The translations under genes were made by a program, and so were the position numbers. Below the pieces are notes generated by a model. It was not told where the DNA came from and made no database searches. It saw only the letters and a list, made by a program, of their open reading frames with translations. From NCBI GenBank assembly GCA_016209035.1, contig JACQWX010000064.1, positions 1-47,017 of the forward strand: 47,017 bases of DNA, in the 5' to 3' direction. This document shows positions 7,331 through 14,975 of this stretch, piece by piece (position 1 is the stretch's first letter; every line of letters begins with the position of its first letter). The DNA comes from Elusimicrobiota bacterium (GTDB taxonomy: Bacteria; Elusimicrobiota; Elusimicrobia; UBA1565; UBA9628).

Positions 7331-8659
7331 ATGCGAACTCGCTTGAGCGGGCTGGTCCTATCCGTTTCCCTGCTCGCGCCCGGCGCCTTCGTTCTCGGCG
7401 CCGGCGCGGACCAGGGCGGGAGCCCGACGTTGTCCGAGGAGACGGTGCGCGGGGCCGTCCAGAGCGCGGCTCCCCTTCGGGAGCGCGCCGGGAGCCGCTG
7501 GAAGGCCGGGCCCGAGTACGACGGCCGGTATTGGGTGGTCATCCGGGCGACCACGAAAGAGCAGCGCACCGCCTTGGCCGGCCTGGGCCTCTCCATCGAG
7601 GAGGTCCACCCGGACCGCGTCGCCGGCACCGCGCACATCAAGGACATCGAGGCCATGAAGGCCCGCGGCTTCGTCGTGGACGAGATGGTCGCCCTCGGGG
7701 ACCTGGCCGAGAAGGGCTTCCCGCCCAAGGACGAGGCCTACCACGACTACGGCGAGATGGCCGCCCTGATGGGTGAGCTGGCGGCCAAGAACCCGGGCTT
7801 GGTCTCCATGTTCTCTGCCGGCAAGACCTGGCAGGATCGGGAGATATGGGTCCTCAGGTTCAACAGCTCGGCTTCGGGCCTGCGGCCGAGCTCCAAGCCC
7901 GGCGCGCTCCTCATGGGCACGCATCACGCCCGCGAGCACCTCACCACCGAGGTGCCGCTCCTCTTCGCGGTCCACCTCAGCGACAACAAGAACAAGCCCG
8001 AGGTGAAGAAGCTCCTCGACAGCCGCGACATCCACATCATCCCGATGATCAACCCGGACGGCGTCGAGTACGACGTCGCGACCAGCCAGTACCGCTGGCA
8101 GAGGAAGAACATGAGGGTCAACCCCGACGGCGAGATCGGGGTGGACTTGAACCGCAACTACGGCTACGAGTGGGGCGGCGTGGGCGCTTCCGACCAGCCC
8201 TACAGCGACACCTACCACGGGCCCTCGGCGTTCTCCGAGCCTGAGACGGCCGCGATCAAGAGGTTCGTGGAGGCGCGTCCCAACATCAAGACCAGCATCT
8301 CCTACCATTCCTACGGCAGCCTCATCTTCTACCCTTGGAGCTATTCCTACGATCCCATCCCGAACAAGAAGGACCTGGCCGCTTTCAAGGCCGCGGCGGC
8401 CAAGATGGCGTCCTTGACCGGCTACACCGCGGAGCAGTCCAGCGATCTCTACGCATCGAGCGGCGACACGGACGACTGGATGTACGGCGTCCGCAGGGTC
8501 TTCGGGTTCACCTACGAGCTCGAGGGAGGCTCCTTCTACCCGGGGAGCGCGGCCATCGCTCCCGCGGTCAAGAAGAACACGGCCGCCGCCCTCTACCTCA
8601 TCGGCATCGCGGACGACATCTACCAGGCTTCCGGCTCCGAGGCGGGAGCGGGCCGCTAG
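7331..8659 (+). CDS. Secreted zinc carboxypeptidase, peptidase family M14
   Basis: 442 residues. A signal peptide (MRTRLSGLVLSVSLLAPGAF) is followed by a ~100-residue propeptide-like part and the M14 catalytic domain from about residue 140. Zinc ligands are visible: HAREH gives His199 and Glu202, and SYHSYG gives His326. The catalytic glutamate is in FTYELEGG (Glu396). Also typical are NPDGVEYD and DLNRNYGYEW. The enzyme should remove C-terminal residues from peptides outside the cytoplasm. The ATG at 7331 is chosen because a perfect AGGAGGG precedes it and the signal peptide starts there; in-frame ATGs at 7295 and 7301 lie within or right after the -10 box. The Sel1-kinase gene follows after 13 bases, probably in the same operon. 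Confidence 0.95.
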   Translation: MRTRLSGLVLSVSLLAPGAFVLGAGADQGGSPTLSEETVRGAVQSAAPLRERAGSRWKAGPEYDGRYWVVIRATTKEQRTALAGLGLSIEEVHPDRVAGTAHIKDIEAMKARGFVVDEMVALGDLAEKGFPPKDEAYHDYGEMAALMGELAAKNPGLVSMFSAGKTWQDREIWVLRFNSSASGLRPSSKPGALLMGTHHAREHLTTEVPLLFAVHLSDNKNKPEVKKLLDSRDIHIIPMINPDGVEYDVATSQYRWQRKNMRVNPDGEIGVDLNRNYGYEWGGVGASDQPYSDTYHGPSAFSEPETAAIKRFVEARPNIKTSISYHSYGSLIFYPWSYSYDPIPNKKDLAAFKAAAAKMASLTGYTAEQSSDLYASSGDTDDWMYGVRRVFGFTYELEGGSFYPGSAAIAPAVKKNTAAALYLIGIADDIYQASGSEAGAGR

Positions 8660-8672
8660 GGGTCGTCTCGGC

Positions 8673-10646
8673 GTGACCGCGAGGCTGTTCGTCGCTATTG
8701 CGGCCGCCTCCTTCCTCGCCGCGGGCTGCCCCGGCGTGACGGCTGCGGCCGACACGGTCCAGGGCGACTCGGCCGCGCTCATTGCGGACATGCTCGTGAG
8801 GGCGCAATGCGCCTACCAGGCGGGGGACTACGAGAAGGCCTTCGACCTGACCCGCGCGGCCTCCGCGGCGGGGGACGCTCAGGCCCAGTTCAACCTCGGG
8901 GTGCTCTATTCGAAGGGGCATGGCATCCCCAAGAACTACGGCGAAGCCGCCGAGTGGTACCTGAAGGCCGCCAACCAGGGGCATCGCGGCGCCATGCTCA
9001 ACCTGAGCGTGATCATGTCGGAAGGGCTGGCCGGAGAGCGCGACCTGCGGTTCGCGGCCGAACTGCGCCGTCTGGCGGGCCGGCCGGAAGGGATGCGGCC
9101 CGCGGGGCCCGGGCTTTCAGCCCAGGGGTCGGAGGTCGGCGGACCGCAGACCTCCGCCGAGCCGGCGGCGGGAGCCGCGGCCTCGCAACAGGGCGCCGCT
9201 TCCCCTGCCGGGCGGGCCCGCTCTCCTTGGACCCGTCTCATCCCTTGGGCGGGCCTCGCGGCCGCCGCCGTCATCGCCGGCCTTGTCCTGCGCCGGCGCC
9301 GTCCGTTGCCCCGGGCGAAACTCGACATCATGCTCCGGACCATCTGCGACGCGTCGGTCCCCGCGAAACCGGCCTACGGAGTCTTCCAGCGCTATCTCAT
9401 GCACGGCGGGGATGCCGCGGCCGTCCCTGCGGAGCGGCTCTACGCGGTCTTCGTCGGCGCCGGGCGGCAGGACGATCTCTTCGGCGTCCGGGGCCTGACG
9501 GTCCCGCAGAGGCTCGCGCTGGCCAAGCGCTTCTCGGACGCCGGACGCAACGCCGAGGCCCTGCGCCTCATCCTCGACGACGCCGTCCTGGCCGGCCTGG
9601 CGTGCCAAGAGGACTCCACCCATGACACGGTCCGCCTGTTCGAGAGGGCCTGCAGGCTCGAGGACCTCGTCGCGCGCATGGCCAAGGCGCCTCCCGAAGT
9701 CTCGACCCCCTTCGCCAAGGCGCTGCTCTGGGTGGGCAAGACCTCGGCCTGCGCCCGGATGCTGAGGGCCAAGCGGTCCCTGACGCCCGGCGAGGAGCGT
9801 CTCCTGGCGAACGCCGTCGGCTCCGAGCCCGACGGCGGGTCCCCGGAGCCGTCGAGGCTGCTCGGCGGGAGGTATCAGCTCGGGGCGATGGTGGCGGAGG
9901 GCGGGAGGGGCATCGTCTACGAAGGCTTCGAGCCCCGGCTGGACCGCAAGATCGCGATCAAGAAGATGCGCCGCGAGATCCGCGCCGACCCCAGGGTGCG
10001 CCAGCACTTCATCGCCGAGGCCAGGATGATGTCGAAAGCCAATCACCCCTACATCGTGTCCATCCACGACGTCATCGAGGACGGCGGGGAGCTGTACTTG
10101 ATCATGGACTTCGTGGAAGGCCGGTGCCTTTCGGACATCCTCCCCGAGCGCGGTCGCCTGCCCTTGGCGGAGTGCAGGGACATCCTGCGCTTCGTCTGCG
10201 AGGCCGTGGAATTCGCCCACCACAAGAACATTCTGCACCGCGACCTCAAGCCCGGCAACGTCATGATCAACAAGGAGGGTTTCGCCTTGGTGATGGACTT
10301 CGGCCTCGCCCGCGAGGCCAAGGACACGGTGTCGCGGATGACGAGCAGCAACGTCTCCGGCTCCCCGGCCTACATGGCGCCCGAACAGCATCTGGGCCAG
10401 GCCTACCGCTCCTCCGACGTGTACTCCATCGCGGCCATGCTCTACGAGATGCTGACCGGGAACATCCCCTACCACGGCCCGGATTTCCTCTCCCAGAAGG
10501 AGCGCCGCGTCTACGAGCCTATTACCCAGGTCGTCAAGAACATCCCCAAGGGCTGCGACGAACTGCTGGCCATGGCCTTCGACCCGGACCCCAAGACGAG
10601 GATATCGAGTCCCATGGCGTTCTACGAGCGGCTCAAGGCCGTCTAG
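8673..10646 (+). CDS. Sel1-repeat / transmembrane / Ser-Thr protein kinase fusion
   Basis: 657 residues from a GTG start. The N-terminus is a signal sequence with a lipobox-like end (SFLAAGC, Cys19). Residues ~40-120 hold Sel1/TPR-like repeats (AQFNLGVLYSKGHGIPKNYG). A transmembrane helix lies near 190-207, followed by RRRR. After a helical linker, residues ~398-657 are a protein kinase: GGRGIVYEG P-loop, Lys430 in IAIKKM, HRDLKPGN with Asp524, DFGLA with Asp542, and SPAYMAPEQ. All catalytic residues are present. The order suggests a periplasmic sensor and a cytoplasmic C-terminal kinase, the reverse of PASTA kinases. The lipobox may be coincidental, since a lipidated N-terminus plus a TM helix would be odd. 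Probably co-transcribed with the M14 gene; convergent with the prepilin gene. Confidence 0.93.
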   Translation: MTARLFVAIAAASFLAAGCPGVTAAADTVQGDSAALIADMLVRAQCAYQAGDYEKAFDLTRAASAAGDAQAQFNLGVLYSKGHGIPKNYGEAAEWYLKAANQGHRGAMLNLSVIMSEGLAGERDLRFAAELRRLAGRPEGMRPAGPGLSAQGSEVGGPQTSAEPAAGAAASQQGAASPAGRARSPWTRLIPWAGLAAAAVIAGLVLRRRRPLPRAKLDIMLRTICDASVPAKPAYGVFQRYLMHGGDAAAVPAERLYAVFVGAGRQDDLFGVRGLTVPQRLALAKRFSDAGRNAEALRLILDDAVLAGLACQEDSTHDTVRLFERACRLEDLVARMAKAPPEVSTPFAKALLWVGKTSACARMLRAKRSLTPGEERLLANAVGSEPDGGSPEPSRLLGGRYQLGAMVAEGGRGIVYEGFEPRLDRKIAIKKMRREIRADPRVRQHFIAEARMMSKANHPYIVSIHDVIEDGGELYLIMDFVEGRCLSDILPERGRLPLAECRDILRFVCEAVEFAHHKNILHRDLKPGNVMINKEGFALVMDFGLAREAKDTVSRMTSSNVSGSPAYMAPEQHLGQAYRSSDVYSIAAMLYEMLTGNIPYHGPDFLSQKERRVYEPITQVVKNIPKGCDELLAMAFDPDPKTRISSPMAFYERLKAV

Positions 10647-10647
10647 G

Positions 10648-11127
10648 TCAGTAAACGCGCCACTGGGACCCCTTCGTGTCGGTGTGGTAGCAGGCGACGA
10701 AGAGGGAGCCGTGCAGCTGCTGGTTGGTGGGAGTCGCGCCGTTGTAGATCCAGCCGTAGCCATCGTGGGTGCAGCCGGTCGGGGTGATGGCGGTGTGGCA
10801 CATCACCCTGTTGGTCGCCGCGTGGTAGGTGGACGGATTGGAATCAGGGATCTTGGAGGTGTACTTCGGGAGGAAGCTGTCGGTCAGCACGCTCGAGTTG
10901 GTGGCGTAGGCGCACGAGGGGGAAAGGCCTTCGTTGTCGGCGTAGTAGATGCTCAGGACCGAGCGCAGGGCGCCGAGGTTGCCCTTGGTCGTGCCTTTCT
11001 GGGACTTGCGCAGCAGCTGGGCGAACTTCGGGATGGCGATGCTGGCCAGGACGCCGATGATCGAGACGACGATCATGAGCTCGATCAGCGTGAATCCGCC
11101 GCGCCTGCGAATGGTCCGTGGCTTCAT
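10648..11127 (-). CDS. Type IV prepilin-like protein (pilin or pseudopilin)
   Basis: 159 residues. The N-terminus MKPRTIRRRG followed by GFTLIELMIVVSIIGVLASIAIP is a class III prepilin leader: basic, cleaved after Gly by PilD-type peptidase, with the +5 Glu and the long hydrophobic assembly helix. The remainder is a small globular head with four cysteines and many Thr/Asn/Tyr residues, ending in QWRVY. The ATG overlaps the stop of the upstream gene (ATGA, 11127-11124), so the two are translationally coupled. No pilus assembly gene lies in the window, so pilus and type II secretion roles cannot be told apart. Confidence 0.93.
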   Translation of the reverse strand: MKPRTIRRRGGFTLIELMIVVSIIGVLASIAIPKFAQLLRKSQKGTTKGNLGALRSVLSIYYADNEGLSPSCAYATNSSVLTDSFLPKYTSKIPDSNPSTYHAATNRVMCHTAITPTGCTHDGYGWIYNGATPTNQQLHGSLFVACYHTDTKGSQWRVY

Positions 11128-11591
11128 GGGGATGCCGCGGGCTCGCCTTCAGCCTCGTCGGGAGCCTCGGCCCCCGGGCTCCCCGGTGGCGCTCCCTCAG
11201 CCGGGCCCGCCGCCTGAGGCGCGGACTCGGCCGGAGGCGCCGCCGTTGAGGCCGCGGCTCCGTCTGGAGCGGGGGTGGATGAGAATTCCAGGTTGCGGTC
11301 CCCTTTCTTCCCGACGGAGACCACCACCTTCTGCCATGGGTCGGCGTGGTCGTCGAGGTAGTGGAAGGACCAGCGGAACCTTGCGTCGGCGGAGGGCTGG
11401 CGTCCCTTGAAGGCGAAGTAGGGGTAGATGGCCTCGGTGGCCTCCGAGTTGCGGCAGAAATCCAGCAGTTCCTTGTCCGCGATGGCCCGCGCTTCGGCCT
11501 CCGATAGGTCCGGGGGCTCGCGGAGCTTGAACCTCCACAAACCGAAGCCGGCGAGGACCGCGAGGGCCGCGAGGACCGCCACCTTCTTCAT
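11124..11591 (-). CDS. Membrane-anchored protein of unknown function, coupled to the prepilin
   Basis: 155 residues. One N-terminal transmembrane helix or uncleaved signal (MKKVAVLAALAVLAGFGLW), a compact domain with a conserved-looking core (SEAEARAIADKELLDFC, FRWSFHYLDDHADPW, VVVSVGKKGDRNLEF), and a low-complexity Ala/Pro/Glu tail from about residue 105. I do not recognise the family. The coupling to a prepilin suggests a role in pilus or pseudopilus function. A -10 box lies 12 bases upstream, with no Shine-Dalgarno site. Confidence 0.8.
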   Translation of the reverse strand: MKKVAVLAALAVLAGFGLWRFKLREPPDLSEAEARAIADKELLDFCRNSEATEAIYPYFAFKGRQPSADARFRWSFHYLDDHADPWQKVVVSVGKKGDRNLEFSSTPAPDGAAASTAAPPAESAPQAAGPAEGAPPGSPGAEAPDEAEGEPAASP

Positions 11592-11603
11592 GGGCCGGAC
11601 AAG

Positions 11604-11612
11604 ATTCTAGCA
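11604..11612 (-). promoter_or_regulatory. Extended -10 promoter of the prepilin operon
   Basis: TGCTAGAAT on the minus strand (hexamer 11609-11604), 12 bases before the ATG at 11591. The leader would be about five bases. Confidence 0.5.
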
Positions 11613-11632
11613 AGTTGCGCATCGGCTCCGCA

Positions 11633-12037
11633 TCAGAAAGGGCGCAGGCGCTTCAGGTACTTGAGGGCCGCCTGGAGGTGGTCCTTCTCGTCCGCCATGA
11701 TGCCCTTGACGAGCAGCCGCTGCTTGGCGTCCGTGAGCTTCCGAAGGAGCTCCTCGCAGGTGCGGATGGAGCGCAGCTCGCGTTCGACGTGGGTCCGCAG
11801 GGTCTCCCTCAAGGAATCCGAGCGCGGGGGGGCTCCGGGAGAGACCTTGCCGAGGTCGTCGATGCTTGCCATGCCGCGCAGGGCCTCGTGGTGGGCCCTC
11901 TCCTCCTCGGCGAAGCGCTCGAACATGGCGCCGATGCGGTCTCCGCCGATGACCTTGCGGCGGAACAGCATGGCCTCGTGCTCGTAGAGCCGGATGTCCG
12001 CGATCTCGTCCACGACGGCCATGGCGATGAGTTCCAT
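11633..12037 (-). CDS. Ferritin-like / rubrerythrin-like di-iron protein
   Basis: 134 residues, all helical. Glu-rich helix motifs fit a ferritin-like four-helix bundle: DEIADIRLYEHE, FAEEERAHHEAL (ExxH), HVERELRSIRTCEELL and MADEKDHLQAAL (ExxH). These could supply the two ExxH motifs and further glutamates of a di-iron site. There is no rubredoxin domain. Proteins of this class handle iron or reduce peroxide. The start at 12037 is set by an extended -10 seven bases upstream. The neighbours give no further clue. Moderately sure of the fold, not of the activity. Confidence 0.75.
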   Translation of the reverse strand: MELIAMAVVDEIADIRLYEHEAMLFRRKVIGGDRIGAMFERFAEEERAHHEALRGMASIDDLGKVSPGAPPRSDSLRETLRTHVERELRSIRTCEELLRKLTDAKQRLLVKGIMADEKDHLQAALKYLKRLRPF

Positions 12038-12044
12038 GGGGGCG

Positions 12045-12053
12045 ATGATATCA
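12045..12053 (-). promoter_or_regulatory. Promoter for a leaderless mRNA of the ferritin-like gene
   Basis: TGATATCAT on the minus strand (hexamer 12050-12045) ends seven bases before the ATG at 12037. No Shine-Dalgarno site. Confidence 0.6.
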
Positions 12054-12081
12054 AATCGCGGGGCTAGTGGCGGTCGCAGCA

Positions 12082-12855
12082 CTAGCGGGCGAAGGCGGGG
12101 GAGATCCGCGCGAAGGCGGCCACGGCGCTCGGGTTGCGAGAGAGCCACCCGATGGTCGTCGGGTCGGACACCACGGAGTTGACGAAGTCCGCGTCCTCGG
12201 CCAGAGCGGAGGGCCCGTCCGCCTTCAGGATCTCCTTGACCAAGGGGCTGTCGAGCAGCTTCTCCACCGAGCGGCGGTCCTGCATGGCGGGGCTTCCGAG
12301 GAAGGCCGGGACCACGCCCGGGGTCTTGATGAGCGTCTTGAGGAGCGAAGGGCTCGAGAGCACGGCCTTGATCAAGGGGTGGGTGAGGTAGCGCTGGACC
12401 CTGGCCTTGTCCGAGATGAAGCCCTGGAGCTTCGCGGGGCTGGCCAGGTTGGTCCGGCGGACCATGAAGGATGCGGGATGCTTGAGGAGGTCGCGGAACA
12501 TGCCCTGCTTCTTGGCCCACTCGGACGGCTGGGAGAAGGCCGGCGAGAGCGCCGGCGGAGGCGGCACGAACCGCGCTCCCATGACGAGGGGGCCGGACGC
12601 CACGGCGTCCCTCAGCATGGAAAGGGATTCGGACCGGGCCGGCGCCGTGGCGGGGGAGGAAGCGGCGGCGGGGTACCCGGCCTTCGGCTGGGTCGGCTGC
12701 GGCGCCGCCGACGGAGATTCGATGTCGAGGTCGAAGCCGTCCGCGGCGATCCGCGAGCCGTCGGCGGGCTTGTCGGTCCGCGTCGTGATCACGGCAAGGA
12801 AAAGCCCGGCGCAGGCCAAGCCCGCGACGCCCGCGAACGCCAGTCTACTTGACAT
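12082..12855 (-). CDS. Secreted or membrane-anchored helical repeat protein of unknown function
   Basis: 257 residues. N-terminal hydrophobic anchor (LAFAGVAGLACAGLFLAVI), a Pro/Ala-rich linker to about residue 75, then a C-terminal half made of short helices each introduced by a small-residue/Pro pair: KHPASF, THPLIKAVL, SSPSLLKTLI, KTPGVVPAFL, GSPAM, DSPLVKEIL, SDPTTIGWL, RNPSAVAAF, ISPAFAR. The spacing is roughly 12-16 residues, so this is probably a repeated helical hairpin array. I do not recognise a family. Divergent from the metallophosphoesterase gene, with a shared palindromic intergenic region. Confidence 0.75.
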   Translation of the reverse strand: MSSRLAFAGVAGLACAGLFLAVITTRTDKPADGSRIAADGFDLDIESPSAAPQPTQPKAGYPAAASSPATAPARSESLSMLRDAVASGPLVMGARFVPPPPALSPAFSQPSEWAKKQGMFRDLLKHPASFMVRRTNLASPAKLQGFISDKARVQRYLTHPLIKAVLSSPSLLKTLIKTPGVVPAFLGSPAMQDRRSVEKLLDSPLVKEILKADGPSALAEDADFVNSVVSDPTTIGWLSRNPSAVAAFARISPAFAR

Positions 12856-12861
12856 CCCGAT

Positions 12862-12867
12862 ATTATG
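12862..12867 (-). promoter_or_regulatory. Promoter for a leaderless mRNA of the helical repeat protein
   Basis: CATAAT on the minus strand ends six bases (ATCGGG) before the ATG at 12855. Confidence 0.55.
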
Positions 12868-12901
12868 GCCCCGGGCTCCGGAATCTTCAGGTGTCCGGGG
12901 A

Positions 12902-12931
12902 CCTAGGACCCGGCGCGGCAGTGGTCCTAGG
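12902..12931. promoter_or_regulatory. Inverted repeat between divergent promoters (possible operator)
   Basis: CCTAGGACC (12902-12910) and GGTCCTAGG (12923-12931) form a perfect 9-bp inverted repeat with a 12-base centre. It lies midway between two divergent -10 boxes (12862-12867 and 12959-12964), 27-34 bases from each, near both -35 regions. Confidence 0.45.
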
Positions 12932-12955
12932 GGCGGATAGTCCGGAAGTCCTATG

Positions 12956-12964
12956 TGATATAAT
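12956..12964 (+). promoter_or_regulatory. Promoter for a leaderless mRNA of the metallophosphoesterase gene
   Basis: TGATATAAT, an extended consensus -10 (hexamer 12959-12964), ends seven bases (AAATGCC) before the ATG at 12972. No -35 match is evident. Confidence 0.68.
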
Positions 12965-12971
12965 AAATGCC

Positions 12972-14018
12972 ATGTTGCGCCGTGTCGGATGGCTGGGCGG
13001 CTGCGCGGCGGTCGGTCTTCTGTCCCTGCCGGCCCTGGCCGTCGAAACCGGTCCCGCGGCCTTGTTCGACGGGTCCCAACCCATGAGATTCGACATCGTC
13101 GAGAAGCTTCCTTTGCGCCTCCTGAAGAACCTGAAGGGCAGGCCGGCTCCGGTCGTGCCTCCCGCGGACCTGGTCGCGGCGGGCAAGGTCTGGGCGAACG
13201 AGGTCCAGGCGGCCAAGTTGAAATCGGCCCATCCCGAGCCCAAGCAGTCCTTCCGGTTCGCGGTCATCGGGGATGCGGAGCCCGGCCGGTTCCCCTGGCA
13301 GCGCATCTTCGCGCCCACGGACGCTTTCCGCGACCACATCAGGCGCATCCAGAAGATGGACTCGGACTTCATGGTCCAGCTCGGGGACATCGTGTCCAGG
13401 GGAGTGGAGGGGAACTACCGCAAGCTCGTCGAGTTCCTCGCCGCCGAGGCGCGCATCCCGATGATGGTGATTGTCGGCAACCATGACCGCTCGGTCCCCA
13501 ACGGAGACGGCGACAAGACCCTGTTCAAGACCGTGTTCGGCAAGACGGACCTGTCTTTCGACTACAACGGCTGGCGCTTCGTCCTGCTCGACAGCGCGGA
13601 CCGCAGGCTCTCCCCGGAGCAGCTGGCGTGGCTGGCCGAGGCGCTCTCGGCCAAGATGCCCGCCTTGGTCTTCACCCATGTGCCTCCCGGCTATCTGCGG
13701 GGCCGGCTCGTCTCGCCCTTCGCGGACAAGTCCTACAACATGAGCGGCTACTTCGACGAGGGCGGCGCGGATTTCCGCAAGCTGGTCGGCGCGGGGAACG
13801 TGAAGCGCGTTTATGTCGGCCACATCCACGCCTTGGGCACGGCCGAGGTGGACGGGGTCCGCTACGTGCTCACCGCGGGCGGAGGCTCTCCCCTCTATCC
13901 CCTGCCGCCCGGATACCCTAAGCGCAAGACCGCGCATTTCGTCAGCGTCGACATCGGTCCCGGGGGCCTCAGAGAGACGGTCCACGAGCTCGACGGCCAC
14001 ACCTTTCCCCTGCCATAG
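12972..14018 (+). CDS. Secreted calcineurin-like metallophosphoesterase
   Basis: 348 residues. Signal peptide MLRRVGWLGGCAAVGLLSLPALA; catalytic domain from about residue 85 with the family's five metal-binding blocks: FAVIGDAEPG, VQLGDIVSRG, VGNHDR, FTHVPPG and YVGHIHALG. The enzyme should hydrolyse a phosphoester outside the cytoplasmic membrane; the substrate is not evident. The ATG at 12972 is set by the promoter; an in-frame ATG at 12849 lies upstream of it. A phosphodiester glycosidase gene follows 79 bases downstream, perhaps separated by a small hairpin. Confidence 0.93.
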   Translation: MLRRVGWLGGCAAVGLLSLPALAVETGPAALFDGSQPMRFDIVEKLPLRLLKNLKGRPAPVVPPADLVAAGKVWANEVQAAKLKSAHPEPKQSFRFAVIGDAEPGRFPWQRIFAPTDAFRDHIRRIQKMDSDFMVQLGDIVSRGVEGNYRKLVEFLAAEARIPMMVIVGNHDRSVPNGDGDKTLFKTVFGKTDLSFDYNGWRFVLLDSADRRLSPEQLAWLAEALSAKMPALVFTHVPPGYLRGRLVSPFADKSYNMSGYFDEGGADFRKLVGAGNVKRVYVGHIHALGTAEVDGVRYVLTAGGGSPLYPLPPGYPKRKTAHFVSVDIGPGGLRETVHELDGHTFPLP

Positions 14019-14038
14019 GGCGGTCGTTCCTGTCAGGA

Positions 14039-14054
14039 TGGGCCTTTCGGCCCA
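14039..14054 (+). terminator. Short GC hairpin after the phosphoesterase gene
   Basis: TGGGCC-TTTC-GGCCCA is a perfect 6-bp stem with a four-base loop, 20 bases after the stop codon. It is not followed by a U-tract, so it would be at most a weak or Rho-assisted terminator. Confidence 0.25.
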
Positions 14055-14097
14055 GGCGAGATGCGGGAAGGGCTGTTAACCTTTCTCCAAGAAACCC

Positions 14098-14973
14098 ATG
14101 AGGATGATCGCCGCCGTTGCTCTGCTGTCCTGCGGGCATGCCCTAGCGGGCGAGGGCTTTGATTTCGACCGGCGCCGCGACGCCGGGAACCCGAGCCTGA
14201 CCATCCTCGAGAGCCTGCCATCCCTGCCCGCGGTCACTTTCCGGATGCCCGAGGTCGTCGCAATCGTCGCCTCGGCCCGCGGTCCGAGCGGCGTGGCCCT
14301 GCTCAAGGCGAACGAGCCGGTCCCGTCCTTCGGGATCAAGATGCTCACGGTCATCGAGGTGGACCCTTCCCGGGCCGAGGTCAGGACCGTATCGGCCAAG
14401 AGCGCGGTCGGCAGGGTCTGGGCGACCCTGCCCAAGGTCATGGCAGCGGTCCCCGGCGCCGCGGCCGGCATGAACGCGGGCTTCTTCACCCGCGAGGACG
14501 GGGCCTTGATCGGCTTCTTCATGGAGAGAGGCAAGGTCCTCGCCCATGTCGGCCACCCCTCGATGAACCGCATCTTCATGGTGGACGGGAACGGCAAGCC
14601 GCGCATCGTGGTTGGGACTTCGGCCGGGCCCGGCGGGATCGTCTCCGCGGTCGCCGGCAAGTCCGCGTGGGAGGAATCCTCCCGCTCCGCGCGCGCGGCG
14701 GTCTGCATCACCCGCTCCGGCCGCGTCCGGCTGGTCGCGGCTTACCCTGTGCAGGACCTAGACCACATGGCGCAGTACCTCTCGGCCAAGGAAGGCTGCG
14801 CGAGCGTCGTGCACCTCGACGGCGGGGGCTCGACCCAGATGGCGTTCGGCGAGAACGGCCTCTCCACCGGCTGGGAGCGCAAGGAGGAATGCCGGAAGCC
14901 CGCCCTGCGGTCCCCCGACCAGTGCTTCCGGCAGGTCCCCACCTTCCTGGTGGTCGTGCCGCGGGCGCGCTGA
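14098..14973 (+). CDS. Secreted phosphodiester glycosidase-family protein (NAGPA/DUF2233)
   Basis: 291 residues. Signal peptide MRMIAAVALLSCGHALA. The domain carries the family hallmarks AAGMNAGFFTREDGALIGFF near residues 120-140 and VHLDGGGSTQMAFGENG near 240. The family includes the lysosomal enzyme that removes GlcNAc from phosphodiesters and bacterial proteins linked to exopolysaccharide or teichoic-acid-like polymers. A periplasmic role in glycan turnover is likely. There is no clear Shine-Dalgarno site; an ATG two codons downstream (14104) is an alternative start. The GH13 gene is convergent and starts three bases after its stop. Confidence 0.9.
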   Translation: MRMIAAVALLSCGHALAGEGFDFDRRRDAGNPSLTILESLPSLPAVTFRMPEVVAIVASARGPSGVALLKANEPVPSFGIKMLTVIEVDPSRAEVRTVSAKSAVGRVWATLPKVMAAVPGAAAGMNAGFFTREDGALIGFFMERGKVLAHVGHPSMNRIFMVDGNGKPRIVVGTSAGPGGIVSAVAGKSAWEESSRSARAAVCITRSGRVRLVAAYPVQDLDHMAQYLSAKEGCASVVHLDGGGSTQMAFGENGLSTGWERKEECRKPALRSPDQCFRQVPTFLVVVPRAR

Positions 14974-14975
14974 AC

